Shown here piece after piece: positions 23,443 to 37,403 of a DNA stretch of 64,000 nucleotides. How positions within the stretch are numbered: position 1 is the stretch's first letter; every line of letters starts with the position of its first letter. This DNA comes from Onchidella celtica (Eukaryota; Mollusca; Gastropoda; Systellommatophora; Onchidiidae): the NCBI GenBank assembly GCA_963931925.1, contig OZ007573.1, forward strand, positions 34,681,749 to 34,745,748, written 5' to 3'. The notes beneath the pieces are model-generated. The model was not told the origin of the DNA. It saw only the letters and a program-made list of their open reading frames with translations, and did not search any database. The position numbers and the translations under genes were made by a program.

Positions 23443-23870
23443 CTAGCCGACCTGCGCAAGATAAATCTTGCAAATTTTCCATGCACCAAGCCCAACCGTA
23501 TGCTTAGATCTAGGCTACATTAAAACAGCATTGGGACCCGATGCAATGACTAATAGAACTTACGGTTACACTACAATTTCACGTAGAAATACACAGATGT
23601 GATTACGTTGATTTTCGACTACCAATGTGTAAAGAGAGGTCAAGGAAGCAATTCCCGGTCACACTTTTCGGTTCTATCCGATGAAAATGCGTCTCTGCTT
23701 TTGCCGCTCAAATTTTTAAAATATAAATTATAGTAAAGACTGATTTGTGTTCAAAATGAATGTGTCCACGTAACTCTTCGTCAAAAATCGATGCAGTACA
23801 CCAAGTTTCATAATTTTTGATGGCGTAGTCGCGAAGTTTTAGTTGCTTACAGGTTCACCCTCTAGCTCCA
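23443..23870 (-). mobile_element. Helitron remnant, minus orientation (3' end defined)
   Basis: Read on the minus strand, a 6-bp hairpin GCAAGA-TTTA-TCTTGC (23456-23471) is followed after 9 nt by CTAG (23443-23446) and then a T. This is the Helitron 3' signature: hairpin, short spacer, CTRR, insertion between A and T. The 5' end is not identifiable and the element runs into, or is interrupted by, the plus-strand Helitron at 23874. Confidence 0.55.
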
Positions 23871-23873
23871 TTA

Positions 23874-24598
23874 TCTATATTAATAAAAGTGAAACCTTAC
23901 GACAATTGCAGCGCGCCTTTCGCTACTCCTCTGTTAATGCTGATTCGGTGGCCCTCAGATTTTATGCAGCGCTTAGTATAGACTGTCGTCGTGTCCCCGG
24001 CACAGAAAATAAAAACATAATTAGTAACTCACAGAACGTTTGTATTAGTTTCTAGGTTGCGACATATTGGGGTTCGGTCTATTTTTTCGGCAAATTAATG
24101 TAACTAAGATTGGTTCCGGTATAGACTGTATCACACTCACAAAACAACTTCCGGTTAGGACTGGTTTGAATGATGAGATTGAGTTCTAAGACTATCAAGT
24201 ATAAAACTTTGTGTGTTCTCAATGTGCCTAGACTGGGAAAAAGAAAGGGTCTGGAATTGGGAGATTGACGCTGCAGGGCCAAAAGTACAGGTTTGTGTTT
24301 TCAATATTATTCCTAGGAAAATATCATAATATTTCTTTTCCATTAACACATAACGGTATCACTTCCTGCGATGTGCAAACAAACTAACCGTGCGCAAATC
24401 GTAGCCATTTGACGGATGCTGGCGGGACGCGCAGGACGTCAACGCGCAAAAGGAGAGCAGTAAAATGTATCTAAAAACAAACAAACAAAAATAAAATAAA
24501 GCTAAAGGAACAGGCAAAATGAAGCAGGTCCGTAATAATCACCCAGAACTGTAACTAATAAATCGATTTATCCCGGGCAGGGCCGGGAACTCAGCTAG
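23874..24598 (+). mobile_element. Non-autonomous Helitron, 725 bp
   Basis: The 5' end is TCTATATTAATAAAAGTG, preceded by A. The 3' end carries the hairpin CCCGG-GCAGGG-CCGGG (24572-24587), then AACTCAG and CTAG (24595-24598), followed by T. TC at the 5' end, a terminal hairpin, CTRR at the 3' end, no target duplication and insertion between A and T are the defining Helitron features. No Rep/helicase frame is present, so it would need an autonomous partner. Confidence 0.75.
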
Positions 24599-24790
24599 TA
24601 GTAATATATCTCCAGTTATGACCCACGAAAAACAAGTATAGACAGCCATCATTAATATGGGCAAGAAATTTATTATAGTGTCAGCAAAGGAGTAAGATTG
24701 TAAATAATCATGACCGTGACATCCCCCCCCCTCCCCCGGGCACTCCCTTAACAAAAGAAAGTACGTTACGCAAATCGTACACCTATTCTG

Positions 24791-24926
24791 ACAGTCAGAC
24801 AGACAGGGGGCGAGAGATAGACAGACAGACAGGCAGACGAGCAGAAGGAAAGAAAGAGACAGACGGCCAAAGAGAGAGCGAGACAGACAGGCAGGCAGAC
24901 AGGCGGGCAGGGGAAGAGACAGACAG
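24791..24926 (+). repeat. Degenerate (CAGA)n
   Basis: CAGACAGG and GAGA units, imperfect. Confidence 0.9.
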
Positions 24927-25215
24927 TAAGAGGGATTTTAATTTGCGAAATAAATAGTCTGTCGGTTTTTAATTATTTTTGCTGCAATCTCTAGCAACGG
25001 GACAAGCCGTTTTTCTGACACAACGGCATTGTCCTAAAAAAGGAAAGCAAACGCCCAACCTTCAAACAAAACAATATTGTTGATGCAATCAGACGATATT
25101 GTCTACGTAACAGGACAGGTGGTTCTATTGCCTGCTAAAAATTCCTAACTAATTACTTGATCAATTCAAAGCTGAAAACAAACATTCAGTGCCAGACTTT
25201 GACTTGTTGAGGCCT

Positions 25216-25397
25216 TAAGCTGTGTTTCCATGTGTACGGAAACAGAAATGGCAATGGAAACGTCAAAAGCCCTTCAAGTGAAACAGAAAGAATGTTTTCA
25301 TATGGAAAGGCAAGTTCCGTACACATGGAAACACTCTTTCTTTTTACTACTTGATGAATTTTTGCTGTTTTCGCTTCCGTACACATGAATACACAGC
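25216..25397. mobile_element. Nested foldback MITE (family 3), copy 1
   Basis: The outer left arm AAGCTGTGTTTCCATGTGTA followed by CGGAAAC is matched inverted by TTCCGTACACATGAATACAC at the right end. A second hairpin lies inside: GTTTTCATATGGAAAGG pairs with CCGTACACATGGAAACAC. Copies with the same outer motif are at 33929 and 51754. The target duplication is unclear at this copy. No coding capacity. Confidence 0.7.
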
Positions 25398-26606
25398 CCC
25401 AGGCTGTGTAAAGATTGGTGACACTTGAAAATTAGGAGTGAAAACAGAAATTTCAAGAGAGACATATTACATAATGCCTTCTTAGTGGATGTAAAATATC
25501 AATCAATTTGATATGGTTTGATTCGATGACAGGAACCATAATCCTAGCATATCAGGCATCCATGCAAGTGCTCCTGTCCCTGCTCCAAGATGCATTTGAG
25601 AGTTTTCCTACCTATGGTCCCAATGGCCAACTGGTTCCAAATTCTTTTGTTGGGGTTCATCCGGCCTTGTCGCACATCCTTCCCTCACCTCGTCTGTATC
25701 CCGCCTTAAATTAATTACGTTTGAGGAATTAATAACATTTTAAAAGCCAAATTCTTTTTGTTTTCTAAAGACCCCGTAGGTTATGGGGCGCTAAGCTGTA
25801 GCTTATTTCGTTTATTCCCAAATCCGGCACTTCACCTAACTGTTTCAGCTGCTAAGCTGAAGATAAATAAAGTTAACGAACACCCCCATGTCTCACTGGC
25901 TCAGTGGTATGTAACATCAAACAGACATGCCTCCACTCATTTCCTTTGAGGCATGACTCGTCCCAATGCCCCGCCAACGCCGAAGGAACACACCACACTA
26001 GATTAAATTCCCTCAGAGCGTCACGCTGCGCATTGGAACAATTGATGCCGCACTCAGATTAAGCTGGACAGTGCGTGGCACGAAGCTTCTATGACGAACC
26101 ACTTATTTCCTCGGCTTCTGCTGCTCATTTTGGCTGGCTTTTCCCTGGCATTTTTTAAAACCCCATGTGTCCTTCCACCACCCCCCCCCCCCACCCCATG
26201 AAACATAAGGGATGAACCTGATAGAAAATAGCTTTTTTCCTTCACAGATGTAATTTACATTGTGACAAGCCGCACGCACGTTATTCGTTCGCCTGTTTTG
26301 CCCTGGCCGTTCCATTTTTTGAAAGTCCTCCTGCTGTTTCTCAAGGTTAGTGTCCTAGTTTGTTCCTCATTTTGTGATATACGTGGTTTTGACATGAATT
26401 GCTGAAGTGCCGTATTCCCAAAGGAAATCTAATAATTTCACGACCACAAACATACAACAACTCAGCCTCGTGTAGTATCAGTATTTAACTGAAATAATTA
26501 TGTGTGGAGGTAAGCAAAAACGTTCCCACTCTGTAAAATTTCGAGATCTATATTTACTGGGTATCATGAAGGGAAGTTAAGGGAAGGGGCACTAGGGAAA
26601 GTAAAT
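25398..26606. other. No supported gene
   Basis: AT-rich sequence with a C run at 26180-26193. A 98-nt segment at 26248-26345 lies between a good acceptor and a fair donor, but is open in two frames and too short to judge. Confidence 0.35.
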
Positions 26607-26765
26607 AAGAGAGAAAGAACGAGACAGAGACACAGAGGCAAAGACAGAAAGAGAGAGAGAGAGAGAGAAAGAGACAAAGACAGACACAAAGAGAAAGAGG
26701 GGATGAGAGAGAGAAAGAGATAGAGAGAGAGAGAAACACACACACACAGAAACACACACACAGAG
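26607..26765 (+). repeat. GA tract with (CA)n end
   Basis: Imperfect GA/GACA repeats passing to (CA)n at the right end. Confidence 0.93.
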
Positions 26766-28433
26766 GGACATAAAAACATAGATGGCCGGAAGGAAAGAAC
26801 AAGAGAAACAAAGGGAATCGTGAGGACAAAGTGACTGACTGGACGATTATGCTCCGTTGTACGCATTAATCCCAAAAGAGATCGCCACTGCGGTGATTCA
26901 TGTACTCTTTAGATCGAAAACCAGAACAAGGTACCACCTACTCCGATCCCGTACGCAGTAATTGAAATGTTAACACAAACTGGAAGTCTGAGCGCAAAAA
27001 CAGTCGGTTTTAAAGACATGTGGACCATCCCCCAAAGAAGCCGTTTTGAGAAAAGAGAAGTTAAACATTTTTTACCCTTGGCAAATGCCTATATCCCATT
27101 TATTTTCTGGTGGTTACACCCATACTCGTAACTATAGAGTAGAAACGAAACTTCTCATACAGGTAGGACACCTTTGACGTACTCGGCGAACTTTGCATTT
27201 TCGAAAAATGCAGAATAAAATATAACTTTCCTTTTAACCGGCCAAATATAAGGAAATTAAATGGCATTAATAATATCTTTGCCGACGATAAAATGTGAAC
27301 GGAAGGATTATTTCAACAAATTTAGACGGTGAACTTTTCGGACAGTAATTGAATTAAATCGGGGGGTTGGCCGGTTTGCCAAATAAAGCTTTCTTTGGAT
27401 AACAACATTTTGGGGGATTGGCCACAGACTGGTCAGGCATGACCTTTTCTGAATGTCTTCATCAATTGGCCACAACAGCGTCTCTCTCTTGTCCAACAAA
27501 CAATGCCAATAATTTGAAATGAAACAACAAGACGCTGGTCTCATTTTTTTCTCTCGTTTTGGATGAGTCTGGAATACCTGATGCTTGAAGGTGTGTCATT
27601 AATTTGGAACAGCTAAATAATAATAATTCTTGGCAGCTTTGGCTCATCAATTATGATTCTAATAAATTATAAGGACAATGTCAAGCATTTTTTTTTACTT
27701 TGGCTAGACGTCCCCCCATATTTCACTGAGGTTCCCTACCATGTCATTTCATGTATGCCTGTTATTGATTTATTGAGTTGTGATATAATTATGTTTGTAT
27801 AACGATGCCTACGGTGTGTGTACCGTGAATGTGCTCTTAAAAGCTCTGTGAAAGAGTATTTCCCTAATGAGATAATAAAGTTATTCTTAGTAGACATATT
27901 TTTTTTTCACAAAGCATAAATTGTAATTTCGGTTCTCGCGAAAGCTGGAGTTCGTCACATAAGTTCGTCAAGTCACTTCTTCGGTCTGCACGTCTTGCTG
28001 TGTTTTAGAGAAATAGGCAGTGAGAAAGACAGCGAGAAAGTAGAAAATACTTAGGGTTGTTATCCCAAAGTGTAACGTTTATTCTTACTTTGTAAGTTTC
28101 TTCTATTATAATTCCCCATTTCGTCCAGCCTAGATGCTTTCGGGATAAGGACTGTGACGTCGGTTTCTTTATGCTGAGCCAAGAATAGTGTAGTGTCGTG
28201 AAAAGACAAGTGAGAACGAAAGTGTGATAACTCACCTGGACATATTATATTCCGCCTGGGTAGACGGACGCACACACCCGAACCATCCCAGCATGAGCAG
28301 AATTACGGGTGTCATGATGTTCAATAATTCACTCCTTTCCATACTCCATCCCGGGTGGGTTAGAGCTCCATCTCAGCGTCACGCGTGTACATCAATTTCG
28401 GCCGAGCTTGATGGAGGGGAGAAAAAAGCATGA
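26766..28433. other. No supported feature
   Basis: AT-rich sequence. Short TGGCCA-containing stretches recur near 27370-27480 and again near 30090-30200 but do not align well enough to call a family. Confidence 0.35.
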
Positions 28434-28482
28434 GGTTATTAAAATTGCAATGGGGGACAATTAGCAATTTTAATAATAACGA
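28434..28482. repeat. Small inverted repeat, AT-rich hairpin
   Basis: GTTATTAAAATTGC and GCAATTTTAATAATAAC form arms around a loop of about 18 nt (ignoring a 3-bp insertion). Could be a cruciform, a terminator-like hairpin or chance. Confidence 0.5.
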
Positions 28483-29873
<1,391 letters not shown>

Positions 29874-31924
29874 TAGCGTTCACTGGTGAGAGAGTGCATA
29901 TATGTGAATGAACTCTGAAATCTCTGTCTGTCTTGATGGAAAGCAAAAAATACCGGGAATCTCCCTTCTCCCCACCCCCCCCCCTTTAATCCTACTACTG
30001 CCATTTGTTAATTAAACAGCGATTCCTTCAACACAACGCTTTGACAACATGGGGGGGGGGGGGGGTTGGAAACCAATGGACAATTATTGGGCCACGTAGC
30101 CAAAATATTCACAATACCACGCGTTTTGTTACCAATTTGTGGCCATTTCCAAAGAAAGTTAGTCTGGCCATGTCCCCAGCGAAAAATACTAGTGACCATT
30201 TGGCTGAACCTAATCCTAGCCATAACTAAAAAAAACCTTAAAAAAAAAAAATGTTCACTGTACAAGCAGAAACCAGTTCCACAACACGATGCAAATTAGT
30301 CCCTTAGGGGAAAAAAGCGAAACAAACAAACAACAACAAAAATCCTGTCTAATCCTCTCTTGCTAAAACCTTTTCAATTTTTATCTCCTCCGGGTTTCAG
30401 TTCGTATTCAAATTCATCCTTTGGTTCAAACTTGGTCAAGCTGTTTTCGCATTTCAAGTGATTGACTTATTTGAATTATTGATGGAATTCATTTCTCTGC
30501 ACGCAGCGAGAAAGAGCTCAGACTTTCCAGCTAAGACAGAAAAGATCTCAAAACTTTCCCGGAGGGACCAAAATTTCGTGGGGCAAAGTCATTCAGTATG
30601 ATTGAAAAACGCATCTGCTCACCATTCCCCACCGCATTAACCTTTCCCTTCTCGCTCCCCCCTCCCCCCCAAAAACCATCCTCTTCTGACAGTCCCCCCC
30701 CCCAACCCCGCCCAAATGTCTGTACACTTAAAACCAATTATGTTTCTCACTCCTTTCTTTCATTCGGTTTTTACCAAGGGACTTTAAACGCCAATTTTTA
30801 TTTTCATTGATATCATAATGGGGTGGTTTTACTTTCACCAAGGGGATCTATATCCCTACTCCCCTACCCCCTTGCCACAAAATCTAAAAGAATTCAGAAA
30901 GAAGAAAAAAAAACAAAAAACAAAAAAAGAAACGACGTGACATAAAGGGAATCTGAAACTGCTGACAATTGGACTCGTCCAATGTCTGATAAACACAGTC
31001 AGTGCTGCTACTTTCCTGTGGTTTTTTTCTTTTACTTTTTTTGTTCTCCAAATGTCATCAAAACTGAGAAAGACAGTTCACCCTGACCCATCTGAATCTT
31101 TGGTCTCTGGCCAGTTCGAGAATTCATCGTACCCAGGGACCCACCAGCTCACGCATCCCACCCACGCAAACCCTCACCCGTCCTTCCTCATTCTCTAATC
31201 TCACTATCAAGTCCCAAGTCCCAACACTCACACGAGCAAGAAAATGATAAAACCAGGCAGAAAACGACCAGTGGTACGGTTGACTACAGGTTTCGACTCT
31301 TTGCAAAGCTAAAAATCTCACTGCTATCACTGTCATGAGCACTGCTGAATTCCTCATCAGTGCGCTCTTGTTTATAGTCACGTGCCTGTGCGTGCGTATG
31401 TGTGCGCGTACGTAAAAAGGGGGGGGGGGGCGGGGCATAGGTCTCTTATTTAACATACGGCTGTTGTTGTAAACTAATGCACCCCAAGCGTTTTTTCCGC
31501 TGGGGGCGCGTACGTATACGTACTATCCCTAACCCCGTCCTTATCCTCAACCCTAAATCTTAACGATTCCCAAATTCTGCCAGCTACCCTCTCAACCAAA
31601 AAAAAAAAAAACAGGGGGAAAACAAAAAGAAAATGTGAAAGAATGTACATGTACTAATCATCATAAATTAAGGCTGTTGTCATGGAGCACTGCGGGAGGA
31701 GCTCTCTAGCTCAGGAGTCACAAAATGTTTTAAAATACGTACCCCTTGCGCAAAAAAAAATAATAATTGGGTGACGTACGTATTTGTAACAACATTCTTA
31801 GAATAATTAATTATGTACGTTTTTGGTATGTAGTGCATTCCTCGGGGAAAGGGTAGGTGTCTATGTACCGTTTCCGTTTTAATGAAACTATATCAGAGAT
31901 GAAGCTTAATTTCCCGACAGGCCG
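29874..31924. other. No supported gene; homopolymer and palindromic pieces
   Basis: G runs at 30051-30065 and 31419-31430, and C runs near 30660 and 30693. The palindrome GTACGTATACGTAC lies at 31510-31523, with a loosely inverted counterpart near 31735-31790. Nothing coding is supported. Confidence 0.35.
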
Positions 31925-32065
31925 CCGACGAGTGAGTTCCTGAATAATCCGGCGACAAATTGGTTACGTTGTGCCCTGCCTTGAGCAGGGTCCCAGTTTG
32001 GGATCTTTTGCACCCTAGACAAGAATTACTGCTCTAACCGCTGCACAGACAATGCACTAATCGCC
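31925..32065 (-). repeat. tRNA-like SINE family B, copy 1
   Basis: On the minus strand the sequence starts with a tRNA-like head (GTGCAGCGGTTAGAGCAG, later GATCCCAAACTGGGACCC) and continues into a body ending in CACTCGTCGGCGGCC. The body matches 39240-39352 in the same orientation, including CCGACGAGTGAGT and TTTGGGATCT on the plus strand. No clean tail or target duplication is seen. Confidence 0.5.
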
Positions 32066-32130
32066 ATGGTTTGAAGGTGGAGGGTCACAACAAGTTTTCA
32101 CACCCTTCATATAACTGTGTCCCATCCAAT

Positions 32131-32277
32131 GTTCAAGCCCTGGTATGACCTGCCAACCACGACAAGTAATCCGAAGTGCGTCTGACTGTCAACTGCCCTA
32201 GTTCGGTGTTCAGGGTCTAGTGTGACCTGCCAACCACGACAAGTAATCCGAAGTGTGTCTGATTGTCAACTCGCACA
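32131..32277 (+). repeat. 77-bp direct tandem duplication
   Basis: Two units (32131-32207 and 32208-32277) share TGACCTGCCAACCACGACAA followed by GTAATCCGAAGTG almost exactly, indicating a recent duplication. The open plus-strand frame that starts in the second unit is not supported as a gene. Confidence 0.85.
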
Positions 32278-32837
32278 CTGCATCATTCATAACGACACTG
32301 CATGGCAAACACAGTCCAAACGAGCGAATAACTACCAAGTCACAAAATTATTCATGGAAGCCTCTGGCAATTTTTTAACACAAAGAAAAGATGAAAATGC
32401 CCGCAGACATGAGTTCTTGGGCGAGACAAAGGTGTTGGGTGTAAATGTTGTCTTCCCCTTGGATATACTTCCCTTGAGACAGCAAGATCTCGCTATGTCT
32501 TGTCTTCGGGTGACAAAATTACTTGTGGCAAGAATCAGATCGATAGTCTAATGGGAATTGCCCCAAAGGTACACGGGAAATTGCAAAAGGGAGAGGCGGG
32601 GGCGGGTGTAGATCAAATGTGGAGTCAAAAAGTTGAAAGTGCTTGTAACTAACATTGTATGTAACTATACAATACCTTGCCACTGATTAGGTGCAACAGT
32701 ATTTTTCGAAGACTCGCCGCCGCAAGGTATTCACAAAACTGCACATTGTGACAATTCTTTCTTGCCAGATATTCCAGGACCTCTTTGAAGGAATTATATT
32801 TTTTTCTATGGATTAATATGATAAGATGAGATTAGAT

Positions 32838-32910
32838 AAGAACCACTTTATTATCACGAAAGAGAAATTCACTATCACAGGGCGTTTAAAAAGCACACCC
32901 ATGGTCCACA
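32838..32910 (+). repeat. Dispersed repeat with LINE-tail-like motif, copy 2
   Basis: Matches 2418-2485 through CACTTTATTATC, GAGAAATTC, GGCGTTTAA and CATGGTCCACA. It ends about 10 bp before the tail of SINE family A copy A, so the two insertions are nearly adjacent. Confidence 0.5.
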
Positions 32911-32920
32911 TAATTATCTT

Positions 32921-33381
32921 ATTTGTATTTGTATTTGTATACTACTTTAATCCCATTTGGGAAATTTGTCTTTGTCATTGCACCCAGTTACAGCTGGAGC
33001 AGGCATGTCGTCGCCACAGTGCATCGCCGGTTGGCGTTTTGTTGGGGGGGGGGGGCAGGAGAAGATGGGAGATTTTTTGGGGGGGGGGGAGGGGCTGGGG
33101 GGGGGGAGTGGTTTTCTTTGATTTTGTCCAGGCCGCGGCCTGTTCGGCCTGCTGTTTTGGATTTCCAACTGCCAAGGTATCGTTAACGTGGACACGGGCC
33201 CTCCGAATTTTTTCGTCCTTATCCGAGAAGACCAGGTACCCGATCATATCCCCAAACAGAATCAGAGACAAGAAAATACGAGAAAAATCCCAAACTTCCA
33301 ACATGCCTGCACCGGCCGGGTTTTAAACCCGGGAACCTTGGCATGAGAGGCGAGCACCTTGCCTATAGACCACCTTGTCCC
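32921..33381 (-). repeat. tRNA-derived SINE family A, copy A
   Basis: Read on the minus strand: a tRNA-like head (GGGACAAGGTGGTCTATAGG ... GTTCCCGGGTTTAAAACC), a central block including TTCTCGGATAAGGACGAAAA and CACGTTAACGATACC, a long G/C homopolymer region (G runs between 33043 and 33105 on the plus strand), then a stem-loop TTTCCC-AAA-TGGGA and a tail of ATACAA repeats. The central block resembles the shared domain of gastropod tRNA SINEs. The stem-loop plus short tandem tail is what L2/CR1-like LINEs use for recognition. Very close to copy B at 54475. It contains only spurious reading frames. Confidence 0.8.
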
Positions 33382-33928
33382 TTGTACACATATCTTATGT
33401 ATCACAAACGCCACAGCTCAATAACTGGCATACTGCATGAAGTAACATAGTACAGAACCTCAGCAAAATATGACACACATCTATGCAATGCAATTTTTGC
33501 AAATGTGCATTTAAATATACATGTATATAATGGCCGCAGCTGCGTTTTATGAAAGTTGGCCTCTAATCAGACCCGAAAAAATCAAATTGCATTTGGCTGT
33601 GTCGCCCAAGTAGACTGTACCAAAAAGAAAATCCAGAGGTGTCGCTAAGTCTGTGGCATCAGTTGACATGTACAATCCCAGATGTTACCCACACTATACC
33701 CGCACCGCTAAAGAAGATTCAGTGCACTTTAGATTTCCAGCAGTTTCTTTCTTGTTCTCTAGCGACCATTTCCTAATCTATTTCCTCTGTCTGGGACAAT
33801 ACGGAATGCACCCAAAGGCTATTTCCTGAAACACTTAGTGGTAATAATGCTATTGCTGCACGCCGTTCACTTGCAGGTACTTTTCTGAAGGAGGCGATAG
33901 ATGGAAACAGAGACAAAACCATGAATAA

Positions 33929-34133
33929 AGCCGTATTTTCATGTGTGTGGAAACGGAAACGGCAGCAGAAAAGTAAAAAAAAAAAGCCATCAAGTAAATA
34001 AAAAGAATGAGTATTTCTATGTGTCTGGATAAGGCGGTTTTTGTAAGCAAGGAATTTATTTTTTCTCTTTCACTTATAGGGTTTTTATTGTTTCCGTTCC
34101 CACTGCCGTTTCCGCACACATGAAAACTCAGCT
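33929..34133. mobile_element. Nested foldback MITE (family 3), copy 2
   Basis: The left end AGCCGTATTTTCATGTGTGT followed by GGAAACGGAAACGGC is matched inverted by GCCGTTTCCGCACACATG at the right end. TAA flanks both sides (33926-33928 and 34134-34136). The internal hairpin is partly eroded. Size is 205 bp with no coding capacity. Confidence 0.7.
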
Positions 34134-34649
34134 TAAAGAGTGGCAGTAAATCTTCACCCGAAAGGTCACAATCTCTATTGTATATATCTATTTGGAAAAT
34201 CCCGGTCAACCCGCATGATAATAATTATGATATAGTACGATATTTTCCCACAACTGCAATGCAATTAGGTGTTTAAAACCTAGTTATTAACGAGTATCAG
34301 TCTACCAAAAAAAGACATTTCTTTCATATTTTTCGTGAACATTTTACAAAGAAATACAATGAGTACAAAGAAATGACAAAGGCCAAAAAAAAAAAGCAAC
34401 AAAATTACTCGAAAAGTCGCACTGAAGTCCAAGCAGAAATATCGTCCGCACGCAAAAAGGAGAGGAAGAGAGGAAGACTCGCAAATGAAAACCTTATTTC
34501 TTGAAAGATGTTTAATGGTGTGAAAAATGCATGTCAGTAGCAAAGAAAAAAAAACCAGTCTGAAGAATTGATTGATTACTGCTGGTGAACAGGTGAACTG
34601 CCTAAACAGGGGGCGGGGGGGGGGGGGAAATATTCTCTAACTGAAACCC

Positions 34650-35180
34650 AATGATGATTCAATTAGCATTTTGGGCGTAACTCTCCTAATGAGTAATAAA
34701 AAAAACATTGCCTTTTCATGAATCAAATCATCCCTGATATAATGAGCTGGAAAATTACCTTCAGAACGAGTTTCATAAAGGGGAAATGTCTGTAATTGAA
34801 AGTGTTTCACAATAATTGTGCTTAATTATTAGCATAGCGAGCGTCACCCTTGAGAATGAAACAACTCATAGTTTTATCAATTGCTGTGGCCATTGATATT
34901 TCAGTGGGAATATTACGGTAGAAACAATGATGAAAATAACCAAAACAGGGGCGGATGAGGGGGGAGGGGGAGGGGGGATCCTCCCAAAGGGAAACAAAAC
35001 CAGGAGTGAAAGAAAACTATCAGTTTAGCAAATTAAAGCATATTCATTTGAAGGATCGATTAATCACTGCTCTAATGACACGGGAAATTACCTTGCTAGT
35101 GGGTTCTGCTGAAAATAATCCCAGTAATTAGCAATTATAGACGATTATCACATTGAGTGAGAGTTAATTAGTTTGTGAAT
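34650..35180. promoter_or_regulatory. ATTA-motif-rich block with diverged internal duplication
   Basis: Two halves, about 34685-34800 and 35030-35150, share ordered motifs: an ATCA/ATTAATCAC stretch, TAATGA, GGAAAATTACCTT / GGGAAATTACCTT and a CTGTAATTG / CAGTAATTAG box. Homeodomain-type cores (TAATTA, CAATTAG, TTAATTA) recur across it. A purine-rich G stretch (34950-34980) separates the halves. This pattern would fit a cis-regulatory module, but equally an old AT-rich repeat. Conservation data would decide. Confidence 0.25.
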
Positions 35181-35368
35181 GAACAACTGATATCAGCCCG
35201 TGTACTGTCGACCGGCCCCGATTCTCAGAATTAACCACAATACAAATTCGTAAATGAATAACAGATGTTGGACAGATGGATGGACTAATGGATGGGTGGA
35301 TGAATGAATCAGACATGAATTGGATATTGGGTGGAAACCATTTCAATACACATACACACAAGCGCACA

Positions 35369-35644
35369 AGGAGAGAGAGGGGGAGAAAGAAAGAGATAGA
35401 GAGAGAGAAAGAGAGAGAGAGAGAGAGTGAGGCACACAGACAGGCAGACAGAGACAGAGAGAAAGAGTGAAAGAGAGACAAAAACAGACAGAAAGAAAGA
35501 GACAGAGAGAGAGAGAGAGAGACTGGGAGAGAGGCAGAGAGAGAGACAGAAGTTGAGAGAGAGAGAGAAAGAGAGCAGAGACAGACAGAAAGAGAGAGAG
35601 GGGAAGACAGAAAGAAACGCGCGCGCACACACACACACACAAGA
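35369..35644 (+). repeat. GA-rich tract ending in (AC)n
   Basis: Imperfect GAGA/GACA repeats, then GCGCGC and (AC)n. Long reverse-strand frames here are repeat artefacts. Confidence 0.95.
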
Positions 35645-36067
35645 ATGCTCAGTCAACCAGCAGACCATGGTTATGTCCACGCTTAGGCGTGAGTGCTTAT
35701 GTATGTAAACTTGTCTTTGATCTCCTATCTCTCCCATCATTGTTACATGATGGGTTGTCTTCTCGGAGACAGCTGTGACAGGAAAGGGAAGGGGTTGGGG
35801 GGGGGGTGGTATCAAGAAAAGGGCACTTGGTCTTTCTACAATGTTTGCTCTCTGAACCACTAGGCTATGGGATCTATTCAACCACCTGGACATTTCAAAG
35901 AGTTTTCAGATCTACATAATCCTGAATAATCCCAAACAATCGAGGAGTGAGCAATTGTGAAATATGCGTGACGACCCTCGTCTTGGTATGGCATGTACCT
36001 TGTGCATGTGGCATACCTTATTGATGTGTTAGAAGGATTAAAATGGAGTTTTCCCACACATAAAGAA

Positions 36068-36585
<518 letters not shown>

Positions 36586-37074
36586 GTTTAGATAGTGGGA
36601 TGCCTGCGGGAGGGGGTGGCAAGGTCTGACCAGGAGACTGGGAGGTGGGGGGAGGAGGGAAGGAAAAATGACGGACAGCTTGTCAGAATTTCAAGTACAA
36701 CTTAGCAACCAAAGAAACAGGAAATTGCGAACCATAAAAATGAAAGCCAGACACTGAATAAAATCCACAGGTACTCGAAATGAGGAACGATTTACACTTA
36801 GCAAACGGGTGATAGAACTACATCTGTAAATTTCCCTAACACACTAGACAAAATGAATGAAGTGGCAGACAAAACTTAAGTGTGTGCGAAAGGATGAGAA
36901 TGAGAATGATGTAAGATGGTACAACGATGTCCGATTCGCTTCCTCCCAGCGCGTTTTCCCTTTACGCCGCTTTCAATATTTGATGCCAGGGATTTGTCAG
37001 GAGATGGAGGTAGATGGGAAATTGGGTGAATTTATTGTCTGTGAGACCTGAGGCATGTTGATACCAGGGAAGGG
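36586..37074. other. No supported feature
   Basis: Unique sequence between two tetranucleotide arrays. No coding signal stands out. Confidence 0.4.
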
Positions 37075-37334
37075 TCTCTCTATCTATGTATGTGTCTGTC
37101 CATCTATCTACTTGTATGTCTGTCTATTTGTGTCTCCTTCGGCCAGTCGATCAGACTGCCCCGCCGCTATCTATCTTTCTGTCTGTCTATCAATCTATCT
37201 GTCTCACCCTGTCTCGCTGTCCATCAGTCTGTCCGGCCGGCTTTCTATCTACCTATCTATAGATCCATCCCTCGATCTATCTATCTATCTATCTGTCTGT
37301 CTGTTTTTCTATCAATCTATCTACCCATAGTAGC

Positions 37335-37403
<69 letters not shown>

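Noticed and set aside
26248..26345. Exon-like segment between acceptor TTCCTTCACAG and donor CAAG|GTTAGT
   Set aside because: 98 nt open in two frames, too short and with no partner.
32826..33326. 166-codon frame rich in Gly and Trp
   Set aside because: It runs through SINE A copy A, including its G runs.
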